The translations under genes were made by a program, and so were the position numbers. From Gemella sp. GL1 (lineage in GTDB: Bacteria > Bacillota > Bacilli > Staphylococcales > Gemellaceae), in assembly GCF_013415365.1 (NCBI RefSeq), contig NZ_JACBYB010000013.1, forward strand, positions 1 through 64,000: 64,000 bases of DNA. The letters run 5' to 3'. How positions within the stretch are numbered: the first letter of the stretch is position 1; the number at the start of each line of letters is the position of its first letter. Below, in pieces: positions 26,514 through 35,671 of the stretch. A model generated the notes under the pieces. It saw only the letters and a program-made list of their open reading frames with translations. It did not search any database and was not told the origin of the DNA.

Positions 26514-27389
26514 ATGATAAAACTTATAGTAAGCGACATGGATGGAACACTTTTAAACAGTGATCATGTAATTTCTGAAAGAAATATGGAAGCTATAAAA
26601 TTTGCACGTGATAATGGGGTTGAATTCTTAATAGCTACAGGACGTGCCCACTATGAAGCAATGCAACCTATAAGTCAAGCGAATCTAAAAACAGAATTAA
26701 TTTGTCTTAATGGAGCTATGACCTATGATGAAAAAGGAAATCTAATTAGTTCAATAAATTTAGATTTAGAAGATATTTCATTTATAAGCGAGACATTCAA
26801 GAAATTTGGTCTAGACTACCAATTATACACACCTAAATGTCTTTACACAGAATCTATAGAGGCTAATATGCAGGCCTTCATTGATCTGGTTCTTGTTCAA
26901 GGACATGAAGTCAATATAGAGGCTATAAAAGAAGAAACAAAAGAACGTGTCCAATCAGGTCATCTAGTAGAAGTTGCTAATATCGATGATTATCTAAATG
27001 ATGCCAATAACCCTGTAGTCAAAATAATGACTGTCAGTAAGGATATGGAATTATTAAAAAAAGTTCGAGAAGAATTAGAAATAAATAAAAATATAAGTGT
27101 CACTTCTTCTGGTGTAAATAATATAGAAATAACAAATGCTAAAGCCTCTAAGGGACAAGCTGTTAAAAATGTAGCTAAAGAAAAAGGGATAAGCCTAGAT
27201 AATACTATGGTTCTTGGAGATAATCTTAACGATTTATCCATGATAGAACTTGCTAAGTATAGCGTTGCTATTAACAATGGTAATCCAGAATTAATAAAGA
27301 AAGCAAGTTATATTTCTGATTTCGACAACGATAAAAATGGAGTTGGAGAAATGATATTCAAACTGCTGAAAGGAGAAAATTCACTATGA
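26514..27389 (+). CDS. Cof-type HAD-IIB phosphatase
   Basis: A cytosolic sugar-phosphate or nucleotide phosphatase of unknown substrate. The HAD motifs are VSDMDGTLLNSD (motif I, residues 5-16), LIATGR (motif II) and a C-terminal LGDNLNDLSMI (motif IV), with Lys in KASKGQ. The C2-type cap lies between residues about 85 and 190. The ATG at 26514 follows AGAGGTGAT; the open frame extends upstream to 26481 without a better site. An extended -10 (TGTTATAAT) lies just upstream. The end overlaps cdd by 4 bp (ATGA), so the two are translationally coupled. Confidence 0.9.
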   Translation: MIKLIVSDMDGTLLNSDHVISERNMEAIKFARDNGVEFLIATGRAHYEAMQPISQANLKTELICLNGAMTYDEKGNLISSINLDLEDISFISETFKKFGLDYQLYTPKCLYTESIEANMQAFIDLVLVQGHEVNIEAIKEETKERVQSGHLVEVANIDDYLNDANNPVVKIMTVSKDMELLKKVREELEINKNISVTSSGVNNIEITNAKASKGQAVKNVAKEKGISLDNTMVLGDNLNDLSMIELAKYSVAINNGNPELIKKASYISDFDNDKNGVGEMIFKLLKGENSL

Positions 27390-27799
27390 TAAGTAATGAA
27401 GAACTAGTTCAAGCTGCCATAGAAGCTACAAAAAATTCCTATGTTCCCTACTCTAATTTTAATGTGGGAGCAGCAATTTTGACTAAAAATGGTCAAGTCT
27501 TCACAGGTTGTAATATAGAGAATGCAAGTTATACACCTTCAAACTGTGCTGAAAGAACAGCTATATTCAAAGCAGTAAGTGAAGGCCAGAAAGAATTTAT
27601 TAAAATTGCTATAGTTGGTGGACCTAATGGGAATCTAGAAAATTATTGTCCACCTTGTGGTGTTTGCAGGCAAGTTATTGCTGAATTTGCCGAAGAAGGT
27701 TTCCAAGTAATCCTAGGTAATGACAAATGTGAATATCAGGTATATGATTTCTTCCAAGAAGTCCTACCTCTTGCATTCACAAAAAACAAATTAAAATAA
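27386..27799 (+). CDS. cdd: cytidine deaminase
   Basis: Cdd deaminates cytidine and deoxycytidine to uridine derivatives in pyrimidine salvage. The 137-residue tetrameric form is complete. The zinc ligand and catalytic Glu are in NCAERTA, and the second zinc-binding motif is PPCGVCRQV. RBS AAAGGAG lies inside the end of the HAD gene, with a 4-bp ATGA overlap. Coupling with a HAD phosphatase suggests that the phosphatase may act on a nucleotide, though this is only inference. Confidence 0.95.
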   Translation: MISNEELVQAAIEATKNSYVPYSNFNVGAAILTKNGQVFTGCNIENASYTPSNCAERTAIFKAVSEGQKEFIKIAIVGGPNGNLENYCPPCGVCRQVIAEFAEEGFQVILGNDKCEYQVYDFFQEVLPLAFTKNKLK

Positions 27800-27810
27800 T
27801 ATAATTTTTT

Positions 27811-27842
27811 AAAACTATAAGGAATACTCCTTATAGTTTTTT
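27811..27842 (+). terminator. cdd terminator
   Basis: Stem AAAACTATAAGGA/TCCTTATAGTTTT followed by T residues. Confidence 0.88.
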
Positions 27843-27886
27843 ATTCAACTAATTATATAGACTTATAGTTACTTCTAGCATATAAC

Positions 27887-27915
27887 TTGACATAGAATTG
27901 ATAAACAAATATAAT
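27887..27915 (+). promoter_or_regulatory. promoter of the MFS transporter gene
   Basis: TTGACA (27887-27892), 17-bp spacer, TATAAT (27910-27915): a perfect consensus. Confidence 0.85.
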
Positions 27916-27946
27916 TGCTATACAACAATTTAAAAAGGAGTTTTTT

Positions 27947-29104
27947 ATGCAAAATAAAACAACTATGAAATTTGCTATTTTATCAATAGCATTATTCTTA
28001 ATGTCACACACATCAATTGCTCCGGCATTACCATCTTTACTTAAGCTATATAAGGGTATTAACCCCAATATCGGAATCGCTGATGTGCAACAACTTATCG
28101 CTGTAACAGGATCAACTATAGCAATCGGTCTCTTACTAAGTAACTTGTTTATTGCGAAAATTGGAAAGAAAAACACTGTACTTTTAGGTCTTTCATTTAT
28201 CTTTATATCTGGTGTTATTTCATTCACTAATTACGATAACTATCGCATAGTATTCTACTCTAGATTGATTCTAGGTATTGGACTTGGACTGTTCAACTCA
28301 ATATCTATTTCAATCATCAGTGATTACTACGAAGGTGTTGATAGAGCCAAAATGATTGGTTATAGAATGGTTTTCCTAAACATTGGTAAATTTATAACTA
28401 CTCTTATAGCTGGTTATACCCTATACATCGGTGCTCAATATACATTTTTAGTTTACTTATTAGTGCTACCTATTATGGTAATGTTTTACTTCTGGGTTGA
28501 TAACACTGAAGACGTTACTAAAGTAGCACCTGCAAAATCTGTTGTTATAATTAACAAAGATGTTATTGCACTAGCACTTATTACCTTACTAATAGGGATC
28601 GCTTATATCGGTGCAACAAACACGATTCCATTCTTATTAGAAAACAAATGGGGATACTCTAAAGCATTCTCTTCTAATCTACTATCATTCTTAGGTTTAT
28701 CTGGTATTGTTATCGGTGCCCTATTCGGAAAGTTCACTAATAAGTTTGGTTTCAAAGCAATTTTAATAATGTCAACATTAATGGGTATCTCATTACTTGG
28801 ATTTACATTATCAAATTCTGTTCCTGTTTTCTACATTTCAGCATTCTTGGTAGCAACTGCCTTCACAGGTAACATGTCTGGTGTATTCTACTACATCTCA
28901 AGAACATTCAAGAAGGAACAAATTAACTTCGTAACAAGTTTTGCACTAATTTTTGGACAACTAGGTGGAGTTTTAACACCTATCATTCTAACTAAATTAC
29001 CACAAAAATATGGACTAGACATATTCACTACTCCATTCTACATGACGTCAGCATTCATGTTAATTAACATTCTTTGCTACTCAATTTTAAAAAACAAAAA
29101 CTAA
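27947..29104 (+). CDS. MFS transporter
   Basis: The 385-residue protein has about 12 hydrophobic segments and belongs to the major facilitator superfamily. The loop 2-3 motif is GKKNTVLLG-like (about residues 76-84). Drug or metabolite export fits, but the substrate is not recognisable. RBS AAAGGAG precedes the ATG, and a consensus promoter lies 32 bp upstream, so basal expression could be high unless repressed. The TetR-family gene downstream is the obvious candidate repressor. Confidence 0.85.
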   Translation: MQNKTTMKFAILSIALFLMSHTSIAPALPSLLKLYKGINPNIGIADVQQLIAVTGSTIAIGLLLSNLFIAKIGKKNTVLLGLSFIFISGVISFTNYDNYRIVFYSRLILGIGLGLFNSISISIISDYYEGVDRAKMIGYRMVFLNIGKFITTLIAGYTLYIGAQYTFLVYLLVLPIMVMFYFWVDNTEDVTKVAPAKSVVIINKDVIALALITLLIGIAYIGATNTIPFLLENKWGYSKAFSSNLLSFLGLSGIVIGALFGKFTNKFGFKAILIMSTLMGISLLGFTLSNSVPVFYISAFLVATAFTGNMSGVFYYISRTFKKEQINFVTSFALIFGQLGGVLTPIILTKLPQKYGLDIFTTPFYMTSAFMLINILCYSILKNKN

Positions 29105-29112
29105 TATAAAAG

Positions 29113-29144
29113 CCTACTAGAAAATTTCTAGTGGGATTTTATTT
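29113..29144 (+). terminator. terminator of the MFS gene
   Basis: Stem CCTACTAGAAA/TTTCTAGTGGG (one G-T pair) followed by ATTTTATTTTG. Confidence 0.75.
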
Positions 29145-29217
29145 TGTACTAAATTCACTATATTAGATTAAATCTCACTCCTTAATTAACTTTATAATAA
29201 AATGTAAACGGAAGATA

Positions 29218-29246
29218 TTGAAAGTTTTTTCTTATAGTGTTATAAT
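29218..29246 (+). promoter_or_regulatory. promoter of the TetR-family gene
   Basis: TTGAAA (29218-29223), 17-bp spacer and TATAAT (29241-29246) with an extended TG. Confidence 0.75.
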
Positions 29247-29287
29247 CTAACTTAAATGTAATGAAGAATAAATAGGAATATGTTTTT

Positions 29288-29902
29288 ATGACTTTAAATA
29301 ATAAAACAAAAGACAACATTATCAAATCTGCCGTCCAGCTTGTCCAAAAAAAAGGATATTCTGAAACAAGCATTCAAGAAATAGTAAAACAATCTAAAGC
29401 TCCACAAGGATCTATTTACTACTACTTCCCCAAAGGAAAAGATGAAATTATTTGTGCTGCTTTAGATAAAATTTCTGATGAATTTAGCAAAACATTTGCT
29501 AAAAAATCAAAAAAATGTAAGGACCCTGAAGCAGTTTTAAGATTACTAGTGGACTTATTTGTAAATAAAGAAGAAAAATACGGTACACCGTCTTTTAGAA
29601 TAACTCTTTTAGCACTAGAGACAGTTGGTCAAGCAAAGACTGTGGCTGACAAGGCTTCTGAAATGCTTAGAAATTGGAAAAGCTCTCTTGCTGAAGAACT
29701 TGAAAAAGTTGGTGTTCATCTAGCATATAGCCTTAATATTGCTAGATGGTTCTGTATAACTCTTCAAGGCGCTATCTGTTCTGCTGCAATTAAAGATAAT
29801 ACAACTTTTAAAGGTACTATGGAACACTCTATTCAATTGCTTAGCTTATCAAATGATGAGCAGCTTGAAAAGATATTCAAAAAAAGTGATTTAGAAAATT
29901 AA
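29288..29902 (+). CDS. TetR/AcrR-family transcriptional regulator
   Basis: The 204-residue protein has an N-terminal helix-turn-helix (about residues 10-55) with SIQEIVKQSKAPQGSIYYYF, the pattern of the LmrA/YxaF group of TetR repressors. The C-terminal helices (about 80-195) form the ligand and dimer domain. These repressors usually control a neighbouring transporter: the MFS gene lies 183 bp upstream on the same strand, and an ABC exporter lies convergently downstream. Which one is the target is unknown. The Shine-Dalgarno (AGGA) is modest. Confidence 0.88.
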   Translation: MTLNNKTKDNIIKSAVQLVQKKGYSETSIQEIVKQSKAPQGSIYYYFPKGKDEIICAALDKISDEFSKTFAKKSKKCKDPEAVLRLLVDLFVNKEEKYGTPSFRITLLALETVGQAKTVADKASEMLRNWKSSLAEELEKVGVHLAYSLNIARWFCITLQGAICSAAIKDNTTFKGTMEHSIQLLSLSNDEQLEKIFKKSDLEN

Positions 29903-29920
29903 TTCTAAATCACTTTTTAT
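29880..29920. terminator. bidirectional terminator between the TetR and ABC genes
   Basis: Long stem AAAAGTGATTTAGAA/TTCTAAATCACTTTT overlapping the TetR stop codon, with A and T runs at its two sides. Confidence 0.88.
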
Positions 29921-29921
29921 T

Positions 29922-31697
29922 TTATTTATTTCCTGTTTGCAATAAATACATCTTATAATAAGTTCCTTCTAAGGCTAGCAAGTCTTCATGACTACCAGAC
30001 TCTATAATTCTACCCTTATCTAACACATAAATACAATTTGCATCTTGAATTGTAGATAAACGATGGGCTATTGCAATAGTTGTCCTACCCTTTCTCATCT
30101 TAGATAAGGATGCTTGAATTAAATCTTCAGTTTCAGAATCAATATTGGCTGTTGCCTCATCCAATATCAAGATTTTTGGATTGTGGGCAATTGTTCTAGC
30201 GAAAGTAATAAGCTGCCTTTGACCTGTTGAATAAGTAGAACCTCTTTCTGTAACTTTGGCCTTATAAGCTCCATCTAACCTAGAAATAAAGTCATGAGCA
30301 TCAACAAATTTTGCCGCTTCAACAATATCTTCATCAGAAATATTCTTAGAGAATAGTCTAATATTAGACTCAATGTCCCCATGATATAAGAATGGATCTT
30401 GCAGAACTAAACCTATTTTTGATAAAAGTTCTTCTCTCTTATAATCTTTAATATCTTGACCATCAATTAATATTTGTCCTCTATCAAAATCATAAAATCT
30501 CATAAATAAATTTATAATGGAAGATTTACCCGAACCCGTATGCCCTACAAAAGCAATAGTTTCTCCCTTATTAACCTTAAATGAAATATCCTTAAGAATA
30601 TCTCTCTTACCATCATAAGAAAAAGATACATTTTTAAATTCAATATTCCCTTCATTAATCTTAATATCCTTATTATTTTGCTTAGGTTCATAAGAGTTCT
30701 CATCAATAAGTTCAAATACCCTCTCTGCCGATACAACAGAGGTCTGCATAGCTGAAAATGATTGGGTAAGCTCTATCATAGGGTCAAATAATCTGTTAGT
30801 ATATTGAATAAAAGCATACATGGTACCTGCTGTAAGTCCTAAGTATTCTCCTTGGAAACCAAAATACAGTAATAAGATGGCATAGGCTATCATTTTTAAA
30901 AGTGCTAAAGCTGGTCTAAGAAGTAGAGAATCTACCTTTAGATACTTAATATAATAATTAGTATGATCACTATTAATTTTTTCAAAGTCTTCAGTTAATC
31001 GTTTCTCCTGATTAAAGGATTGAATAATTCTCATTCCATCAATAGACTCTGCTAATTTAGAATTTATCTCCGATAACTTTGACCTAGTGGCAGACATAGC
31101 ACCTACTGACAATTTTCTATAATAATACATACAAGCAAAAACTAATGGCATAAGGGCTGATAAAAATAATCCTAAATTATAATTTAGAGAAAATACTGAG
31201 TATAGAGATACAAAAATCAAGAACGTTCCAGAAATAAAACTAGAAAATATAACTCCGAACATATTGGCAATAGCTTCTGTATCATTAGTTAACCTAGATA
31301 CAATAGATCCCGCTGCTGTCTTGTCAAAATAAGACATGGACAATTTTTGAATTTTAGAAAAAGCCTCATTTCTAAGATCCCTAACTATTCCAAAAGATAC
31401 TTTGGAAAAAGTGATTTTACCAAGATAGGTAAATATTGCTTGAAGAAGATAAAGTCCATAGTAAGCTAGCAAGATATAAATCACTGTAGAACTTACATTA
31501 TAGCTATCAGGGTGTATATAAGTGTCAATGAAATACTTAGCTATTCTTGGGATAATAGCCTGTATAATAGTCGTTACAAATAAGAATAAGAGAGCTAGAA
31601 CTAATAGAAATTTATACTTGTCTCCATAGCCAACTAGTCTTTTAAAAACTTGCCATTGTCTTTTAGCTGAAGCTACATTCTTCACTTCCTTAGTCAT
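29922..31697 (-). CDS. heterodimeric ABC exporter, subunit with the catalytic Glu
   Basis: The 591-residue half-transporter has six membrane helices (about residues 25-320) and a C-terminal nucleotide-binding domain. Walker A is GHTGSGKSS and Walker B is KILILDEATANID with the catalytic Glu. The signature is STGQRQL instead of LSGGQ. In heterodimeric exporters such as BmrCD, LmrCD and TmrAB one ATP site is degenerate, and this subunit shows the expected asymmetry against its neighbour. I chose the ATG at 31697, 8 bp after AGGAGG. It overlaps the upstream partner by 8 bp. Multidrug or lipid export is inferred. Confidence 0.92.
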   Translation of the reverse strand: MTKEVKNVASAKRQWQVFKRLVGYGDKYKFLLVLALLFLFVTTIIQAIIPRIAKYFIDTYIHPDSYNVSSTVIYILLAYYGLYLLQAIFTYLGKITFSKVSFGIVRDLRNEAFSKIQKLSMSYFDKTAAGSIVSRLTNDTEAIANMFGVIFSSFISGTFLIFVSLYSVFSLNYNLGLFLSALMPLVFACMYYYRKLSVGAMSATRSKLSEINSKLAESIDGMRIIQSFNQEKRLTEDFEKINSDHTNYYIKYLKVDSLLLRPALALLKMIAYAILLLYFGFQGEYLGLTAGTMYAFIQYTNRLFDPMIELTQSFSAMQTSVVSAERVFELIDENSYEPKQNNKDIKINEGNIEFKNVSFSYDGKRDILKDISFKVNKGETIAFVGHTGSGKSSIINLFMRFYDFDRGQILIDGQDIKDYKREELLSKIGLVLQDPFLYHGDIESNIRLFSKNISDEDIVEAAKFVDAHDFISRLDGAYKAKVTERGSTYSTGQRQLITFARTIAHNPKILILDEATANIDSETEDLIQASLSKMRKGRTTIAIAHRLSTIQDANCIYVLDKGRIIESGSHEDLLALEGTYYKMYLLQTGNK

Positions 31698-33444
31698 TAT
31701 CATTTCCTCCTTCCAGTATATTTTCTATTTGTTGTTTATTGTAGGTTTCATAGTACCATGATTTATTAGCAAGTAAATCTTCATGCCTACCCTTTTCTAA
31801 AATCCTACCATTAGACATAACAATGATTAAATCAGCATTAACGACAGACGATAGTCTATGAGCTGTGATAATATTTGTTTTCCCCGCACGCAACTTAGCA
31901 AGATTATTTAAAATCAAGTCCTCTGTCTTAGCATCTACTGCAGATAGAGAATCATCTAAAATAAGAATTTCTGGATTCATAACTAAAGCCCTAGCTATAG
32001 CTATACGTTGTTTTTGACCACCAGATAAGGAAACCCCTCTCTCCCCTACTAAAGTTCCAAAAGATTCTGGCATATCAAGAATATCCTTATAAATTCCACT
32101 TAATTTAGCAGCTTCAAAAACCTCCTCTTCACTAATAGAAGTGTTAGCGAATTTAATATTATCCATAATAGATGTTGAGAATAATATTTGATCTTGGGGA
32201 ACATAAGCAATTAAACTTCTTAACTTTGATAACTTATAATCTTCTATATTCTTATTATTTAATCTAATATAACCCTTATTTACATCTCTTTCTCTAAGTA
32301 AAAGTCTAAGAAGACTAGTCTTTCCAGAACCCGTAGGTCCAACTATACCCAGAGTTTGTCCTTTTTCAATAGAAAAGTTTACATTACTTAAAACTGTATT
32401 ATCATCTTGATAAGAAAAATTTTCAATATTATAAGTTAACTTACCATTAAATACTTCTAACTTAGAATTTTCATTAGGATCAACATCAGATACTTCTTCA
32501 AGAAGTTTTTCAATACGCTCATAAGATGCATTACCTCTTTGAATTACATTGAATAAGAATCCCATAGCCAGCAATGGCCAAATAAGCATGTCCAAGTAAG
32601 TAATAAAGGTTACCAAATTACCTACTGTCATCTCAGATTTAGACACAAAATATCCCCCAATAGCCAGAGAAATCAAGTAACATAGACCAACAAAAGCTAC
32701 AATAACTGGGGCAAACAATACATCATACTTCATAGTTTTAATGTTTCTCATATAGTTATAATCATTATTTATATTAAATTTTTCAATTTCATCTTGTCCA
32801 TAAACAAATGATTTAGTTACTTTCATCCCAGTAACGGCTTCTTGAACATTATTATTTAAATCAGAAAAAGATGCCTGAGATTGCTTGAAAGCATCATGAA
32901 TTTTTTTTCCAATTCTATTAGTTGCAAAAGCAAGTAAAGGAAGCGGAATTATCACTAATAAAGTAAGTTTCCATGAAATCATAAAAAACATAGTAATTAA
33001 TGTTACCAAAGCCGTAATGCTGGCATCAACAGCTGACATAACTCCTGCCCCTGCAGTTTGAGTAACAGCATTAATATCATTGGTAGCATGAGCCATTAAA
33101 TCTCCAGTCCTATATTTCTGATAAAATGACGGCGACATTTTTGTAAAATGCCTATATAATTTAAAACGTAATTTTTGTCCCAATCTAGAGGCCGCCCCAA
33201 AAAGATTAAGTCTCCAAATATATCTTAGATAATACATGGATAAAGCTGATAATAATAATAAGCCCACATTCCAGAGCAAGTCTTCTTTGCTCAAATTTTT
33301 ATCATTAACTGCATCAATAACATTACCTATTATTATAGGTGGAACAAGATTAAGAATACTAACTATAATAAGAGAGGCAATAGCTATAATATATTCTTTC
33401 TTTTCTTCCTTTAAAAACCATCTCAGCTTTTTAAATAGATACAT
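31690..33444 (-). CDS. heterodimeric ABC exporter, subunit with degenerate Walker B
   Basis: The 584-residue partner subunit has six membrane helices and a nucleotide-binding domain with Walker A GPTGSGKTS and the canonical signature LSGGQKQR. Walker B is ILILDDSLSAVD, with Asp in place of the catalytic Glu. Together the two genes give one competent and one degenerate ATP site. RBS AAGGAG precedes the ATG. An extended -10 (TGGTATAAT) about 45 bp upstream suggests a separate transcript from the wal operon, whose terminator lies just before it. Confidence 0.92.
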   Translation of the reverse strand: MYLFKKLRWFLKEEKKEYIIAIASLIIVSILNLVPPIIIGNVIDAVNDKNLSKEDLLWNVGLLLLSALSMYYLRYIWRLNLFGAASRLGQKLRFKLYRHFTKMSPSFYQKYRTGDLMAHATNDINAVTQTAGAGVMSAVDASITALVTLITMFFMISWKLTLLVIIPLPLLAFATNRIGKKIHDAFKQSQASFSDLNNNVQEAVTGMKVTKSFVYGQDEIEKFNINNDYNYMRNIKTMKYDVLFAPVIVAFVGLCYLISLAIGGYFVSKSEMTVGNLVTFITYLDMLIWPLLAMGFLFNVIQRGNASYERIEKLLEEVSDVDPNENSKLEVFNGKLTYNIENFSYQDDNTVLSNVNFSIEKGQTLGIVGPTGSGKTSLLRLLLRERDVNKGYIRLNNKNIEDYKLSKLRSLIAYVPQDQILFSTSIMDNIKFANTSISEEEVFEAAKLSGIYKDILDMPESFGTLVGERGVSLSGGQKQRIAIARALVMNPEILILDDSLSAVDAKTEDLILNNLAKLRAGKTNIITAHRLSSVVNADLIIVMSNGRILEKGRHEDLLANKSWYYETYNKQQIENILEGGNDND

Positions 33445-33524
33445 ATATTTACTCCTTTCATTTTTACATTTTGTTATTATACCACTTTTAATCTTAAAAT
33501 AGTAATTATTTAAACAGATATTTA

Positions 33525-33555
33525 ATAAAAGACTGATAGTAGTATACTATCAGTC
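33525..33555 (-). terminator. wal operon terminator
   Basis: Stem GACTGATAGTA/TACTATCAGTC followed by TTTTATT on the minus strand, 1 bp after the yycI stop codon. Confidence 0.88.
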
Positions 33556-34334
33556 TAATTATTAATTATTTTCATATTAAAGGCATCTACATAATAAATC
33601 TTTTCTTTCTCATCCATCAATACCCTGATTTCCCAAGTGGGAACCAGTACCTGATTTTCAACCTGAGATACATATACATAGTAGCCAAGATCTACATTAA
33701 CCTTACTATTCTTTCCAATTAAGTTTTCATGATAAAGTTTCTGTACAACTTGTGAATATGGGACTATAGTGTGCTCTTCTCCTAATTTATTAAGAACAAA
33801 GGCTGTCTTAGTTGCAGAAATAATATCCCCTTTTAAATCAACCTCGAAACTTAAAAGTGCCTTATCATTATTATATATAGGAAGACCGGCAAATGCTTGC
33901 CTATACTTTATTTTTCTATCACTTATAGAGTATTCTTCAAATAAATAATCCTCCCTTATTCCTTCTTCCTTGTCAATAAAGTTAGTTATACTTTCTTTAT
34001 AATTACTATTAACGTTTGTTAAAGGATTACTAAACTTGATATTTAATTTTTCTGAATCTCCTGTACTTTCTAAAAAGTAAGTATCTTGTTTATTACTTAC
34101 GGAATCTAAGGAGATTTTTTTTACTGTAGCTAAAAGCTTGGTTAACTTTTCTTTACTTTGCTTATATTCTTCTACTGTAATATTATCATTTTTCATAGAA
34201 TTTATTATAGCTTGTTTTTCTTCATACTTCTCAATCTTATTTTGAAAATCTAGATAAATATAAAATCCTAGTAAAACACTATTAAGTATAGCAAAGAGAT
34301 ATATAAACATTGTTTTTATCTTTCCCCACTCCAT
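33555..34334 (-). CDS. yycI: WalRK regulatory protein YycI
   Basis: YycI is a membrane-anchored extracytoplasmic protein that, with YycH, modulates the WalK kinase. The 259-residue protein has one N-terminal membrane helix (about residues 9-27: MFIYLFAILNSVLLGFYIY) and an extracellular domain of the YycI fold. The family has little sequence conservation, so the call leans on topology, length and position directly after yycH. RBS AGGAG precedes the ATG. It is the last gene of the wal operon. Confidence 0.9.
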   Translation of the reverse strand: MEWGKIKTMFIYLFAILNSVLLGFYIYLDFQNKIEKYEEKQAIINSMKNDNITVEEYKQSKEKLTKLLATVKKISLDSVSNKQDTYFLESTGDSEKLNIKFSNPLTNVNSNYKESITNFIDKEEGIREDYLFEEYSISDRKIKYRQAFAGLPIYNNDKALLSFEVDLKGDIISATKTAFVLNKLGEEHTIVPYSQVVQKLYHENLIGKNSKVNVDLGYYVYVSQVENQVLVPTWEIRVLMDEKEKIYYVDAFNMKIINN

Positions 34335-34339
34335 ATATC

Positions 34340-35662
34340 TTACTCCTTTTTAAACTTATCTTTAATTTCTTCATATGTATAGTTTTTATCTTGATATTTT
34401 ACATACCAAGTAGGACTGTAAGTTATTTTTCCTCCCTCACTATCATACTTTTTTTGATAGGCTAATTCTATAGCACTTATTTCAGAAATATTTAAATTCC
34501 TATATAAATAATTCATTATAGCATCTATATTTTCCATATAAAATACTGGTAATTCTTTAGAAGAGATTAATTGATTTCTCTCAATTTTAGGAATTATCTG
34601 CTTATGAACACCCGTTTTAGTAACTAAAAAACTTATTTGTGCTGGATAATCACTCTCGTATACATTAGATGAGTTATAATTCTCTCTAAATTTAATTTCA
34701 TTTTTCTGTATTTCTGATATAGAATAAGGCATATCTGGCAAATAACCTTTAATCAGTTCATTAGTCGCTAGAGCTTGAACTTCATTATTTTTTAAAGGAT
34801 CATTTTCATTAGAATTAGATGGATTTATATAGGTTATACTATCATCATTTTCTCTTAAAATAGCATATCCATCTGTCACCTCTTTAAAGTTTTCACCTAT
34901 ATTATTTATCTTAATACCACTTTTTTCATCAAATATATTATTAGCTACTTCTGTAATATCTATAGATTTGACATCATATTCATCTATTCTGTAAGTAGAT
35001 AAATCTTTGTCTATGTATATTTCCTTACTTCCTACTATATACTTAGAAACTTCTTTAGAATTTTGCTTAAATATACTTTCTACTATAGGATAGATATCTT
35101 CCTTGAAGAAAACTTGCATATATGAATCAGAACCCGACTTATATAAATATAAAGAATTCTTACTAAAGTCCGAAATTAGGACTCTATCAAAAACTATATT
35201 CGAATTTTGATTACTAGTATTAGCAAAATATAATAATTTAGCCGACCCCGAATCTATAGCTTCCTGGTATTCTAATGTGTAATAGTCCTTAGATTGAGAT
35301 AAGACTTCACTTATAGATTGATTTCTAATCCTCGAATAATCTATTTCTTTAGTAGATATAGACTCCAACATTTCTTTTATTATTTGTCTATCCTTAACCA
35401 CAGGTGTATCTGCAGCCTTTATAATTGCAGGAGTGCCTGTTTGCTCAGCTGAATAAGATTTGTGCCCAACAACTATATGAGGTGCTAATATGTTAAGAGA
35501 ATTGCGTTTTTGCTTGTCTAAATCCCCTTCTACCTTTTTATTTACTACTGTAGAGAGTATTTCATAGTCAGGTTTGTAAGCTGTGATGAGATATGATAAG
35601 AAAATACTCGATGCGACTAGGGAAAATAATATTATACTTTTTGTTAATTCTTTTCTATTCAT
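34340..35662 (-). CDS. yycH: WalRK regulatory protein YycH
   Basis: The 440-residue protein has one N-terminal membrane helix (about residues 8-26) and a long extracytoplasmic region. In Bacillus YycH acts with YycI on WalK through membrane helices; in Staphylococcus the pair activates WalK. It starts 9 bp after walK and ends 5 bp before yycI. The position in the canonical order walR-walK-yycH-yycI supports the call more than any single motif does. Confidence 0.92.
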   Translation of the reverse strand: MNRKELTKSIILFSLVASSIFLSYLITAYKPDYEILSTVVNKKVEGDLDKQKRNSLNILAPHIVVGHKSYSAEQTGTPAIIKAADTPVVKDRQIIKEMLESISTKEIDYSRIRNQSISEVLSQSKDYYTLEYQEAIDSGSAKLLYFANTSNQNSNIVFDRVLISDFSKNSLYLYKSGSDSYMQVFFKEDIYPIVESIFKQNSKEVSKYIVGSKEIYIDKDLSTYRIDEYDVKSIDITEVANNIFDEKSGIKINNIGENFKEVTDGYAILRENDDSITYINPSNSNENDPLKNNEVQALATNELIKGYLPDMPYSISEIQKNEIKFRENYNSSNVYESDYPAQISFLVTKTGVHKQIIPKIERNQLISSKELPVFYMENIDAIMNYLYRNLNISEISAIELAYQKKYDSEGGKITYSPTWYVKYQDKNYTYEEIKDKFKKE

Positions 35663-35671
35663 AGTTATTAC

